Below, piece after piece: positions 17,363 through 26,997 of a stretch of 64,000 bases of DNA (position 1 is its first letter; every line of letters begins with the position of its first letter). Origin of the DNA: Methylophaga sp. 42_25_T18. GTDB taxonomy: Bacteria; Pseudomonadota; Gammaproteobacteria; Nitrosococcales; Methylophagaceae. The notes under the pieces are model-generated. The model saw nothing but the letters and a program-made list of their open reading frames with translations. It had not been told where the DNA came from and searched no databases. The stretch is from assembly GCA_002163085.1 (NCBI GenBank), contig MAAJ01000008.1:124001-188000 (forward strand), in the 5' to 3' direction. The position numbers and the translations under genes were made by a program.

Positions 17363-18484
17363 ATGATTACATCCCCTACTCCCTCAATCACCGGTGTAAT
17401 CTTGGCCGGTGGTCAAGCCCGCCGCATGGGTGGCGAAGATAAAGGATTAATCCTATTTCAACAGCAACCTTTGATTCGTTACGCTATTAATGCCTTAGCA
17501 TCACAAGTTGATAGCTTAGTGATTAATGCCAACCGAAACCTTGACCGTTATCACGATTTTGGTTATCCCGTCATCAGCGATAGCATCGATGGGTTCTGTG
17601 GTCCCTTGGCTGGCATGCTCAGTGCCATGCAATCTGCCGATACTGATTATATTCTTACCTCTCCCTGTGACTGCCCTTCAATCTCGTCACAACTTAGACA
17701 ACGTTTGATGGAAAGCCTATTACTTTCTTCAGATGCCGATATCGCCGTCGCTTTTGATGGTCATCGTCTTCAACCAGTATTTAGCTTAATTCCGTGTCAC
17801 TTACAAGACGATCTAAACGAATATTTATTACAGGGAGATCGCAAAATAGATTTATGGTTTCAGAGACATAAATTAACGATCGTTGATTTTTCCGACCAAC
17901 CTGAAACCTTTCTGAATTTCAATCGTCCTGAAGATCTTACTTCTTCTGACATTCAACTGAAATCAACCGTTCCATTATTAGGCTTTTCGGCCTTTAGTGG
18001 TACCGGAAAAACCACCTTATTAAGACAGCTATTACCGTTACTTAATGATCTAGATCTAAATATTGCCGTTATCAAACATGCCCACCATAAGTTTGATATC
18101 GACAAGCCCGGAAAAGATAGCTATGAACTAAGAAAAGCAGGCGCAAAACAAATGCTCATTGCTTCTTCTAACCTAATAGCTTTAATGGAAACACAGCCGA
18201 GTAATATGGATGAGCCTCGACTTGCAGATCTATTGCCCAGATTAGATAAAAAGAACTTAGATCTGATCTTAGTGGAAGGTTTTAAACAGGAAGCAATCCC
18301 AAAAATCGAGTTACATCGACCAAGTTTAGGCAAACCGTTATTACATCCAAGTGATGTCAATATCGTTGCCATTGCCAGTGATGAATCACTTAAGCTAGAA
18401 ACACCCATCACTCAGCTTGATTTAAATGATGCCCAGGCAATCATCACGTTCATACAACAACACATTGATAATTGGAAAACTTAA
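17363..18484 (+). CDS. mobAB: MobA-MobB fusion, molybdenum cofactor guanylylation
   Basis: This 373-residue protein joins two enzymes. MobA covers residues ~1-195 (GVILAGGQARRMGGEDKGL, the nucleotidyltransferase P-loop). MobB covers ~200-373 (GFSAFSGTGKTTLLRQLL Walker A; IKHAHHKFDIDKPGKDSY). MobA attaches GMP to molybdopterin; MobB is a GTP-binding helper. Separate genes are more usual in enteric bacteria. moeA follows 2 bases after the stop, so the last steps of cofactor assembly are cotranscribed. Confidence 0.93.
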   Translation: MITSPTPSITGVILAGGQARRMGGEDKGLILFQQQPLIRYAINALASQVDSLVINANRNLDRYHDFGYPVISDSIDGFCGPLAGMLSAMQSADTDYILTSPCDCPSISSQLRQRLMESLLLSSDADIAVAFDGHRLQPVFSLIPCHLQDDLNEYLLQGDRKIDLWFQRHKLTIVDFSDQPETFLNFNRPEDLTSSDIQLKSTVPLLGFSAFSGTGKTTLLRQLLPLLNDLDLNIAVIKHAHHKFDIDKPGKDSYELRKAGAKQMLIASSNLIALMETQPSNMDEPRLADLLPRLDKKNLDLILVEGFKQEAIPKIELHRPSLGKPLLHPSDVNIVAIASDESLKLETPITQLDLNDAQAIITFIQQHIDNWKT

Positions 18485-18486
18485 CA

Positions 18487-19746
18487 ATGGCTGAATTTAC
18501 TCCTCAACCCAGTTGTGCAGATCCTGAAGATAAAAATAGACTCAGTATCGATGCAGCAAGGCAGCGTATAGCAAAGTTGGTCCCAACATTAACTGCTTGG
18601 CATCATTGTCCTTTACGTGATGCATTAGACCGTGTTTTACACCAAGATATTGTCTCTCCAATGAATGTGCCAGCCCACAATAACTCGGCAATGGATGGTT
18701 ACGCGATAAGAAGTAGTGATATCAATAGCGATAATTTTAGCTTAAAACAAGTCGGTACTGCCTTTGCTGGCCACCCGTTTAAGGGCAAGGTAGACACTGG
18801 CGAATGCATTCGAATTATGACTGGGGCTGTTCTACCCGACGACTGCGACACTATTATTATGCAAGAGCAGGTCGAGTCTAATGACAATGTCATAACCATC
18901 CATGGCAAACATCGGCAAGGACAGCATGTTCGTTATGCGGGTGAGGATATCAAAACTGGGGCAACCGTTCTTGGTGCAGGCCGTCGCCTTATGCCCGTAG
19001 ATTTGGGCTTGATTGCCTCATTAGGGATCGGTGAAGTCAATGTAAAACGTCGCTTACGCGTCGCTTTTTTTTCAACGGGTGACGAACTAAAGTCTATCGG
19101 TGAAACACTCGAAGCAGGAGACATATACGACAGTAATCGTTACACACTTTATGGCATGCTAAAACGTCTTGGTATCGATATGCTGGATATGGGCGTCATT
19201 CCTGATCAGAAAGCACCATTACGTCAGGCTCTTCTAGAGGCATCCGAACATGCCGATGTCATTATTACTACAGGTGGTGTCTCTGTCGGCGATGCTGACT
19301 ATGTTAAGGAGCTGTTAGCAGAGCTCGGCCAAGTTGATTTCTGGAAAATCGCTATGAAACCTGGAAGACCACTTGCCTTTGGCCAAATAAACCAAGCCTT
19401 ATTTTTTGGCCTGCCCGGTAATCCTGTATCCGTGATGGTCACCTTCTATCAATTTGTCACACCTGCACTTCGTAAACTTATGGGTGAGGCTACACCGCCC
19501 AACACAACACAACAAGTGATTTGCACCGATGCCATTAGAAAGCGGCCCGGTCGTTTTGAATACCAACGCGGTATTTTGTTTGAAGATGAACAGGGACAAA
19601 CTAAAGTCAAAATCACCGGTGAACAAGGCTCGGGAATATTGCGTTCAATGAGCATGGCCAATTGTTTTATTTTGCTAGAAGAACAATGTGATGGTGTAGC
19701 AGCCAACACAGTCGTTAACGTACAACCCTTTTCAGGCTTAATCTAG
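18487..19746 (+). CDS. moeA: Molybdopterin molybdenumtransferase
   Basis: This 419-residue protein has the MoeA pattern: PAHNNSAMDGYAI near residue 63, GEDIKTGATVL, STGDELK, GDIYDSNRYTL, TTGGVSVGDADYVK and FGLPGNPVSVMV. It inserts molybdate into adenylylated molybdopterin. The Met at 18487 is two bases after mobAB; a TTG at 18472 would overlap that gene. The stop TAG shares its last base with the first base of the palindromic element at 19746. Confidence 0.95.
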   Translation: MAEFTPQPSCADPEDKNRLSIDAARQRIAKLVPTLTAWHHCPLRDALDRVLHQDIVSPMNVPAHNNSAMDGYAIRSSDINSDNFSLKQVGTAFAGHPFKGKVDTGECIRIMTGAVLPDDCDTIIMQEQVESNDNVITIHGKHRQGQHVRYAGEDIKTGATVLGAGRRLMPVDLGLIASLGIGEVNVKRRLRVAFFSTGDELKSIGETLEAGDIYDSNRYTLYGMLKRLGIDMLDMGVIPDQKAPLRQALLEASEHADVIITTGGVSVGDADYVKELLAELGQVDFWKIAMKPGRPLAFGQINQALFFGLPGNPVSVMVTFYQFVTPALRKLMGEATPPNTTQQVICTDAIRKRPGRFEYQRGILFEDEQGQTKVKITGEQGSGILRSMSMANCFILLEEQCDGVAANTVVNVQPFSGLI

Positions 19747-20006
19747 GGTGCCTCTTGTAATGCAAGGGTTATTCTGGCAACGCCAAAAACCTAGCATCAA
19801 GACGCGACTCGCAGTGAATGACTGGTCCTTTATAAGAGTTGCAACGCAGAAGCTAGTTTTTTGGCTAAGCCCCGCAGGGCGAGCTTTCAAACACACGTCT
19901 TCGTCGTTATATCCTTTGCAAAGGACCTGTCATTCACTACAGAATATGCCTAGAATACGAGCATTTGAAAGCTCGCAGAACAATCCTTGCATTACAAGAG
20001 GCACCC
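19746..20006. mobile_element. MITE-like nested palindrome with 22-bp perfect terminal inverted repeats
   Basis: The left end gggtgcctcttgtaatgcaagg (19746-19767) is the exact reverse complement of the right end (19985-20006). Inside, gtgaatgactggtccttt pairs with aaaggacctgtcattcac with one mismatch, and gcgagctttcaaa (19879-19891) pairs with tttgaaagctcgc (19964-19976). The 261-bp element has no plausible gene. It fills the moeA-ttcA gap and its right end supplies the aagagg before ttcA. No target-site duplication is obvious. Confidence 0.8.
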
Positions 20007-20010
20007 TTCA

Positions 20011-20886
20011 ATGTCAGATCTAACACCTCTCGCCAAAAAAACACGCGAATTTAATAAATTAAAAAAACGTTTACGCCGTCAAGTTGGTCAGGCTATTGCT
20101 GACTACAACATGATTCAAGATGGCGACAAAGTTATGGTGTGTTTATCGGGTGGTAAAGACAGCTATACCATGCTCGATATTTTGATGAACTTGCAGCAAC
20201 ATGCACCAATCGATTTTGAGATTATTGCTGTTAATCTCGATCAAAAACAACCTGGCTTCCCCGAACATATCTTGCCTGAATATCTTGAATCCATCGGCGT
20301 GCCTTTCCACATCATCGAAAAAGATACTTACAGTATTGTTAAGGAAATAGTACCAGAGGGTAAAACCACCTGTGGTATCTGTTCACGTCTTCGTCGTGGC
20401 TCTTTATATGGTTATGCCCGCCAAAATGGCATTACTAAAATTGCACTTGGCCATCATCGTGATGACATTATTGAAACTGCATTTCTTAATATGTTTTATG
20501 GCAGCAAAGTCAAAGCTATGCCACCAAAACTATTAAGTGATGACAAAACTAACATCGTCATCCGACCTTTAAGTTATAGCCGAGAATCTGATATTGAACG
20601 TTATTCGCAGTGGCAAAACTTCCCCATCATTCCCTGCAATTTATGCGGTTCGCAAGAAAACTTACAACGGCAAGTGATCAAGGAAATGTTACAAGGCTGG
20701 GACAAACAACACCCAGGACGTATCGAAAATATATTCCGTAGTTTACAAAACATTTCGCCGTCCCAATTAGCTGACAACGATCTATTTAATTTCAAAGATT
20801 TGGAATTGCATCGAATAGCACCGACCGGAAAAGAAGACACTGCATTTAATGATAATGCCTACCCTCCCTTAGCCCGAGAAGGTTAA
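20011..20886 (+). CDS. ttcA: tRNA 2-thiocytidine(32) synthetase
   Basis: This 291-residue PP-loop ATPase has [11 protein letters not shown] (pyrophosphatase loop), [10 protein letters not shown] (CxxC) and PCNLCGSQ, the cysteines that hold the iron-sulfur cluster in TtcA. It thiolates cytidine 32 of certain tRNAs. The Met at 20011 is chosen because homology starts there and aagagg lies 9 bases upstream; an in-frame Met at 19987 lies inside the palindromic element. Transcription may have to cross that element. Confidence 0.93.
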   Translation: MSDLTPLAKKTREFNKLKKRLRRQVGQAIADYNMIQDGDKVMVCLSGGKDSYTMLDILMNLQQHAPIDFEIIAVNLDQKQPGFPEHILPEYLESIGVPFHIIEKDTYSIVKEIVPEGKTTCGICSRLRRGSLYGYARQNGITKIALGHHRDDIIETAFLNMFYGSKVKAMPPKLLSDDKTNIVIRPLSYSRESDIERYSQWQNFPIIPCNLCGSQENLQRQVIKEMLQGWDKQHPGRIENIFRSLQNISPSQLADNDLFNFKDLELHRIAPTGKEDTAFNDNAYPPLAREG

Positions 20887-21224
20887 AACTGAATAGTTAA
20901 CCGCCTGAAAAAACTGTGATGCTGAATCAGCTTAAAACGTTTTAACTCGGCTCTTAGCTAGTTAATATTATAAAAGTTATGCACTTTTAGCTTCATTAGT
21001 TAATAACGACGACAGGTAAGTTCGCTAAGTTATTGATCACAATAAAAATACACCCAACCAACTGTTTTTTAAGGTATTTTTATTATGGCTATTTTTTAAC
21101 CAATTTGACTATGTTTATTACAGAATAATGACTTAGCGATTTTATCGCGAGTTACTCACAGAGTTATCCACAGAAAATGTGAGTAACTCTGTAAGTTGTT
21201 GAAAGCTTAAAATACCAATGAAAA
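20887..21224. other. 338-bp gene-free AT-rich region between ttcA and a VOC gene
   Basis: The region has no convincing coding frame. It holds AT-rich runs (about 21060-21125) and one long perfect inverted repeat whose loop carries a DnaA-box sequence (listed separately). No terminator with a T-run was found, although two genes converge here. Confidence 0.6.
21149..21189. repeat. 12-bp inverted repeat with a DnaA box in the loop
   Basis: The arms gagttactcaca (21149-21160) and tgtgagtaactc (21178-21189) are exact reverse complements. The 17-base loop contains TTATCCACA (21164-21172), the consensus DnaA-binding nonamer. Whether DnaA binds here is inference. Confidence 0.6.
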
Positions 21225-21614
21225 TTAAAGTTTGAAGACAGAGAAATCTTCTGCAAACTCAAGCGCATTACCATCGGGATCGCGACAGAAAAAAGCGGGA
21301 CGGCCGGACTTACTTCTCGAAATTAATATGCCGGCAGCTTCAAGACGAGTGGCTACAGCTTCGACATCTTCAACAACCAGAGCAATATGTTTATCTTTAC
21401 CGCCATGCTCTGGTCGGCCTTCCTTAGAATCTGGATTGGGTAATTGCATTAAATGTAACTGCTGACCACTGTCACCCAATTCCAACCACGCACCATCAAA
21501 GGGGAAGTTAGGGCGTGTCATATTTTGTGGGATCTGTAAGACCTCACAATAAAAGTTCAACGAAGTTTTAACGTCTGCCACCAAAAAGCTGGCATGAGCT
21601 ATCGATTTAATCAC
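21225..21614 (-). CDS. VOC/glyoxalase-fold protein
   Basis: This 129-residue protein has the paired beta-alpha-beta-beta-beta modules of the vicinal oxygen chelate family: MIKSIAHASFLVADVKTSLNF at the start, KHIALVVEDVEAVATRL in the middle and FFCRDPDGNALEFAED at the end. The His near residue 7, His in KHIAL and Glu in LEFAED are plausible metal ligands. It could be a lactoylglutathione lyase-like or resistance-type enzyme; the substrate is unknown. It is followed at 41 bases by the EamA gene on the same strand. Confidence 0.8.
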   Translation of the reverse strand: MIKSIAHASFLVADVKTSLNFYCEVLQIPQNMTRPNFPFDGAWLELGDSGQQLHLMQLPNPDSKEGRPEHGGKDKHIALVVEDVEAVATRLEAAGILISRSKSGRPAFFCRDPDGNALEFAEDFSVFKL

Positions 21615-21655
21615 CTTATATCCTTCAGCTAATAATCAGAAAATATACTGTTAGT

Positions 21656-22543
21656 TTAGTGTTCATCATTGACGGTGATGTGAGCCACACCGTAAGCAGC
21701 AGCTACAATAAGTACGCCGCCAAACCACTCTTGCATCGACATGGCCTCATCCGTTAACCACCATGCGGCAATTGCGGCCACCACTAACTCAAATAACATA
21801 ATAACGGCTGAACGGTAAACAGGCATTTTAGCCACACCGTAGAGCACAGAAATCGTCATAGCGACGATGCCCAGCCAACCTAACATCCAAGCACCGAGCC
21901 ATACGCTAAATTCAACATTGGGTACTGGGGTTTGCTGCCATAACAATACGACCAATGAAACCGCGACCACGCCCCACCACACCACGCCTGTTTTCAACCC
22001 CATGGGAACTGAGGCTAGCTTTCTGGCTAAGACATTATTGATGGAAAAAGCAATGCTGCCAATTAAGGCTAACCAATCCGCCAAACCATGCGGCCAAGGC
22101 CAACCTATTTGAGGATTCCATAACATTACCAGTGAACCGCCCATCGCTACGGCAAACAACAGCATGGCAGCGTGTGATAAACGTTCACCTAACCACCAGC
22201 GGCCGATGATCACTGTCCACAGCGGTGATAAATAAAACAATAACATCACCCGCATGACTTCACCTTCAATCAATGCCACGACAAACGCTACATTGGTCAC
22301 ACCGGCGGCCAAGGCTAAAAGCATTAATTGCCAAAAGTGTTCAGGTATTAATTTATATTGCCGAAATAGCACCGGTACGGCCAATATGGCGGCGGCTACA
22401 TACATCACCAGTGAGCTCCACACTGCAGACATGCCGGCATCATCTAACAATCTTAATGGGTACCAAATCAGGCCCCACATACTGGCGGAAAATAACAAAC
22501 TGGCTACGGCAAGGTTTTGGTCGGACATATATCGATTTATCAT
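21656..22543 (-). CDS. EamA/DMT-family exporter
   Basis: This 295-residue protein has ten hydrophobic segments in two similar halves, as in EamA (drug/metabolite) transporters. The first half begins LLFSASMWGLIWYPLRLL and the second half GLADWLALIGSIAFSINN. Such proteins usually export amino acids or small metabolites. Starts at 22543 and 22528 (MSDQN) are equally weak; neither has a clear ribosome site. The VOC gene lies downstream on the same strand. Confidence 0.82.
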   Translation of the reverse strand: MINRYMSDQNLAVASLLFSASMWGLIWYPLRLLDDAGMSAVWSSLVMYVAAAILAVPVLFRQYKLIPEHFWQLMLLALAAGVTNVAFVVALIEGEVMRVMLLFYLSPLWTVIIGRWWLGERLSHAAMLLFAVAMGGSLVMLWNPQIGWPWPHGLADWLALIGSIAFSINNVLARKLASVPMGLKTGVVWWGVVAVSLVVLLWQQTPVPNVEFSVWLGAWMLGWLGIVAMTISVLYGVAKMPVYRSAVIMLFELVVAAIAAWWLTDEAMSMQEWFGGVLIVAAAYGVAHITVNDEH

Positions 22544-22583
22544 GGCTGCGTTTATACCATGATTTGGCTGAGCATGAGCCGAG

Positions 22584-22775
22584 TTATTTTGTAACTTGCA
22601 CCAAGTCCTTCACAAAAGATAAAGTTAACTCAGGATGCTCTTCTGCCATCATGCCTAACTTTATCCAGTGTTCAATTTGTTGCTCAGTTGTTAACTCTGT
22701 TTGTAATACATGTTCATCAACTTGCTTAATCAATCTTTTTGGTAACTTAATTTCAATCATTTTGTGGGATTTCAT
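22584..22775 (-). CDS. Orphan ParD-like antitoxin (ribbon-helix-helix)
   Basis: This 63-residue protein begins with a ribbon-like strand (IEIKLPKRLIKQVDEHV) and continues QQIEHWIKLGMMAEEHPELTLSFV. This matches the layout of the ParD_like antitoxin family. The usual partner toxin is not encoded on either side: EamA lies downstream and dapC is divergent. It may be a solitary regulator. No ribosome site is visible before the ATG. Confidence 0.65.
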   Translation of the reverse strand: MKSHKMIEIKLPKRLIKQVDEHVLQTELTTEQQIEHWIKLGMMAEEHPELTLSFVKDLVQVTK

Positions 22776-22842
22776 TTCAGTTATAAAGCGCGCGTAATAC
22801 TCCCATACTTAATTTGTTACTTCTAGTCAGTTCTGACAAAAG

Positions 22843-22858
22843 TGTGAAATACATCACA
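22843..22858. promoter_or_regulatory. Perfect CRP-type site upstream of dapC
   Basis: TGTGAaatacaTCACA matches the CRP consensus half-sites with the 6-base spacer. Its centre (22850.5) lies about 64 bases before the start predicted from a TATAAT at 22903-22908, close to a class I activating position for dapC. The parD-like gene starts 68 bases away on the other side. Confidence 0.55.
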
Positions 22859-22902
22859 AAGTTAACGCGTAAGGAAACATCGCTAGAGTGTCTCCAAACC
22901 GT

Positions 22903-22908
22903 TATAAT
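22903..22908 (+). promoter_or_regulatory. -10 box (TATAAT) of the dap operon promoter
   Basis: A TATAAT in gttataatgg lies 30 bases before the dapC ATG at 22938. The -35 region is poor (tcgcta at 17 bases), which fits a promoter helped by the CRP-type site further upstream. Confidence 0.5.
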
Positions 22909-22937
22909 GGTCAGATTTTGATTACAGTTACTTAATA

Positions 22938-24140
22938 ATGAACCCTGATTTAGCCAAACTGCATCCCTACCCGTTTGAAAAACTGGCTAAACTCAAACAC
23001 GGTTGCCAACCTCCAGCAGATAAAGCACATATTGCTTTGTCCATTGGTGAACCTAAACATCCAACACCTGGATTCATTACTGAAGCGGTGATTGAACACC
23101 TCCATGGCCTATCCAATTACCCCACTACTGCGGGAGCCATTGAACTACGTCAAGCTATTGCTGATTGGTTAAATACCCGATTCAATCTGAATGGTTATAT
23201 TGATCCGGCCAGCCAAGTCATCCCGGTTAATGGCACCCGTGAAGCTTTATTTGCTTTTGCTCAAGCGGTCATTGATCGCAAACAATCAGCACCATTAGTA
23301 CTGATGCCCAATCCCTTCTATCAAATCTATGAAGGTGCAGCGATTTTAGCCGGTGCAGAACCTTATTTTTTAAATTGCGATGCTGACAATAACTTTATCC
23401 CTGATTTTGATTCGGTTACTGCTGATATCTGGGATCGTTGCCAGCTGATTTATTTATGTAGTCCCGGCAATCCGACCGGTGCGGTGATTGATCAAGTAAC
23501 ATTGACCAAATTGATTGAGCTGGCACATAAACATGATTTCATCATTGCATCAGACGAATGTTATTCCGAAATATTTTTTGATGATGTAAATCCACCTGTT
23601 GGTTTATTACAAGCAGCCGTGGCAGCTGGTTATGAAGACTCGAGTCGTTGTGTGGTGTTTCATAGCTTATCGAAACGATCTAATGCACCCGGCCTACGTT
23701 CCGGTTTTGTTGCCGGTGATGCTAAAGTGTTGAAAGACTTTTTGCGTTACCGTACCTACCATGGTTGTGCAATGCCCCCTGCTACACAATCAGCATCCAT
23801 CGTGGCTTGGCAAGATGAGAGCCATGTACTTAAAAACCGAAGCTTATATCGAGAAAAATTTGCTGCTGTCTTAAGTATATTGTCACCGGTAATGAATGTG
23901 AAATTACCGCACGCCGGTTTTTATCTTTGGGCAGAAACACCTATTTCCGATACCGATTTTTCTCAGAAATTATTTGCCGAACATAATGTCACCGTGTTAC
24001 CTGGCAGTTATTTAGCTCGGGATACTGACAATGGCAACCCTGGCAGCAACCGCATTCGCATGGCTTTAGTGCCGCCATTGGATGAATGCATCGATGCTGC
24101 CTACCGAATTCGAACACTTATTGAAACTTTAGAAAATTAA
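22938..24140 (+). CDS. dapC: N-succinyldiaminopimelate aminotransferase
   Basis: This 400-residue class I/II aminotransferase has [23 protein letters not shown] (substrate/PLP Asn), [10 protein letters not shown] and [15 protein letters not shown] with the PLP-binding Lys. The fold-type I pattern and SKRSN motif fit DapC, which aminates N-succinyl-2-amino-6-ketopimelate. The assignment is supported by dapD immediately downstream (the stop overlaps an upstream ATG; dapD begins 11 bases on). The three dap genes and a YffB-like gene form one run. Confidence 0.92.
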   Translation: MNPDLAKLHPYPFEKLAKLKHGCQPPADKAHIALSIGEPKHPTPGFITEAVIEHLHGLSNYPTTAGAIELRQAIADWLNTRFNLNGYIDPASQVIPVNGTREALFAFAQAVIDRKQSAPLVLMPNPFYQIYEGAAILAGAEPYFLNCDADNNFIPDFDSVTADIWDRCQLIYLCSPGNPTGAVIDQVTLTKLIELAHKHDFIIASDECYSEIFFDDVNPPVGLLQAAVAAGYEDSSRCVVFHSLSKRSNAPGLRSGFVAGDAKVLKDFLRYRTYHGCAMPPATQSASIVAWQDESHVLKNRSLYREKFAAVLSILSPVMNVKLPHAGFYLWAETPISDTDFSQKLFAEHNVTVLPGSYLARDTDNGNPGSNRIRMALVPPLDECIDAAYRIRTLIETLEN

Positions 24141-24151
24141 TGGAGAACCCC

Positions 24152-24973
24152 ATGAGCGATATTCAACAAATAATTGAAGATGCATTTGAGCTTCGTGCTG
24201 ACATTACCCCAGCCAATGCTGATGCCAACGTCCGCAATGCAGTCAATGAAGCATTAGGCATGCTTGATAACGGCTCTGCCCGTGTTGCTGAAAAGAAAGA
24301 CGGCGACTGGGTTGTTAACGAATGGTTAAAAAAAGCAGTATTGCTTTCATTCCGTTTAAACGACAACAAGATTATGGCCGGCGGTGAAACTAACTTTTAC
24401 GATAAAGTTGATCCTAAATTTGCTAGCTTTAACGAAGATGACTTTAACAAAGCCGGCGTCCGTGTAGTTCCACCCGCTAATGTTCGTCGCGGTTCTTATA
24501 TCGCACCAGGCACAGTATTAATGCCTTCATACGTTAACATCGGTGCTTATGTCGATTCAGGCACAATGGTTGATACATGGGCTACCGTAGGTTCATGTGC
24601 TCAAATTGGTAAAAACGTTCACCTTTCTGGTGGTGTTGGTATCGGTGGTGTATTAGAGCCATTACAAGCTGGCCCAACGATCATTGAAGACAACTGTTTC
24701 ATTGGTGCACGTTCTGAAGTCGTTGAAGGCGTGATCGTAGAAGAAGGTGCGGTTATTTCAATGGGTGTATACATTGGCCAAAGCACTAAAATCTTTAACC
24801 GTATGACTGGCGAAATCACTTACGGCCGTATCCCAGCAGGTTCTGTTGTTGTTTCTGGTAACTTGCCTTCTAAAGATGGTACATACAGCTTGTACTGTGC
24901 AGTTATCGTAAAACAAGTTGATGCTAAGACTTTAGGTAAAGTTGGCATCAACGAATTACTACGCGATATCTAA
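24152..24973 (+). CDS. dapD: 2,3,4,5-tetrahydropyridine-2,6-dicarboxylate N-succinyltransferase
   Basis: This 273-residue protein (E. coli DapD has 274) has a left-handed beta-helix built from hexapeptide repeats such as [18 protein letters not shown], and ends [15 protein letters not shown]. It uses succinyl-CoA to open the ring of tetrahydrodipicolinate. The Met at 24152 has ggag at the right distance; the Met at 24140 sits on the dapC stop. Codon usage looks cleaner than in its neighbours, which fits high expression. Confidence 0.96.
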   Translation: MSDIQQIIEDAFELRADITPANADANVRNAVNEALGMLDNGSARVAEKKDGDWVVNEWLKKAVLLSFRLNDNKIMAGGETNFYDKVDPKFASFNEDDFNKAGVRVVPPANVRRGSYIAPGTVLMPSYVNIGAYVDSGTMVDTWATVGSCAQIGKNVHLSGGVGIGGVLEPLQAGPTIIEDNCFIGARSEVVEGVIVEEGAVISMGVYIGQSTKIFNRMTGEITYGRIPAGSVVVSGNLPSKDGTYSLYCAVIVKQVDAKTLGKVGINELLRDI

Positions 24974-24983
24974 ATATTAATGG

Positions 24984-25088
24984 TCTTTTTATCCGATAGC
25001 AGCGTTGAATGATTTTCTGCGACCCTCATGTATTTCAATACATTCCGGTTCTCGAAAATAATTCGCCTTGCCCTCGAATAAAAATCAT
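24984..25088. repeat. ~105-bp imperfect palindrome between dapD and yffB-like gene
   Basis: The sequence is centred on atgtatttcaatacat (25028-25043). Outer arms match over most of their length, for example gaatgattttc against gaaaataattc, and tctttttatccga against tcgaataaaaat. It has no coding frame. It could fold on the message and uncouple dapD from the genes that follow. It resembles a dispersed palindromic unit, but no second copy is in the window. Confidence 0.6.
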
Positions 25089-25126
25089 CATGAATATACC
25101 TCTTATATATCGAGACAAAATTTAAC

Positions 25127-25471
25127 ATGATCCTATATGGCATCAAAAACTGCGATACAGTGAAAAAAGCACGTCGTTGGCTAGAAGCTAACGATGTGCC
25201 TTTTCAGTTCCATGATGTGCGTGCTGACGGTCTTGACCAAGCAACCATAGCGTCATGGCTAGAAAATGTATCGTGGGAAACCTTGTTAAATAAACGTGGT
25301 ACCACTTGGCGTAAGCTTGAAGATCCACGTAAAGAACAACTTGATCAACACATCGCTATTGAATTAATGTTAGCAAACCCAACTTTAATCAAACGTCCTG
25401 TTATCACTAATAACAATGACTGCTTTGTTGGATTTAAAGAAGCAGACTACGCCGCTTATTTTTCCAATTAA
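25127..25471 (+). CDS. yffB: ArsC/Spx-fold protein, YffB type
   Basis: This 114-residue thioredoxin-fold protein begins ILYGIKNCDTVKKARRWLE (single N-terminal Cys of the ArsC family) and has FHDVRADGLD, LLNKRGTTWRKL and IKRPVITNN (Arg of the ArsC fold). The Cys-x-x-x-Lys pattern fits YffB rather than classic arsenate reductase. In many proteobacteria this gene sits between dapD and dapE, as here, but its role in diaminopimelate synthesis is not established. Confidence 0.87.
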   Translation: MILYGIKNCDTVKKARRWLEANDVPFQFHDVRADGLDQATIASWLENVSWETLLNKRGTTWRKLEDPRKEQLDQHIAIELMLANPTLIKRPVITNNNDCFVGFKEADYAAYFSN

Positions 25472-26617
<1,146 letters not shown>

Positions 26618-26627
26618 AACTATTATC

Positions 26628-26918
26628 ATGCAACAAGTTCATCATCAACGTCATTGGTTAGCCCTGCTAACAGCAATTTTGCTGTTGATGCAGTCGTTTG
26701 CCATTTGGCATGATGCTGAGCATGCATTCCATACGGTAGAAGAACAATGTGAGCGCTTCGAAGCATTTGGTCATTCGCCTACACTCGATATTGTTACTTC
26801 TCCCCTGCAGTTCACTACAGCACCAATCAGTGTTGTAATTTCCAGCTCCAACACTTCACCGTTGCCGACTCAGCAACGTGAAGCACATGCCATTCGCGCC
26901 CCTCCTACTTTTTCATAG
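26628..26918 (+). CDS. Small exported His-rich protein at the zinc locus
   Basis: This 96-residue protein has an N-terminal signal or membrane segment (HHQRHWLALLTAILLLMQSFA) followed by WHDAEHAFHTVEEQCERFEAFGHS. This His/Cys cluster could bind metal. The layout is like the short periplasmic proteins found beside zinc ABC transporters. The C-terminal half is Ser/Thr/Pro-rich and featureless. It precedes the porin and znuA-like genes on the same strand, which is the main support for a metal role. Confidence 0.6.
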   Translation: MQQVHHQRHWLALLTAILLLMQSFAIWHDAEHAFHTVEEQCERFEAFGHSPTLDIVTSPLQFTTAPISVVISSSNTSPLPTQQREAHAIRAPPTFS

Positions 26919-26997
26919 CAAACCCCAACAAACCTTTTAACAGAATAGATCCCTCTTCCAGATTGGCTCTATTTGCTTATTGCTATGAGAAATAATT

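Noticed and set aside
19748..20023. 91-residue plus-strand frame between moeA and ttcA
   Set aside because: It runs entirely along the palindromic element and into ttcA; the palindrome explains the open frame.
22273..22797. 174-residue plus-strand frame opposite the EamA and ParD-like genes
   Set aside because: It is antisense to two genes with recognisable families and shows no motif or ribosome site of its own.
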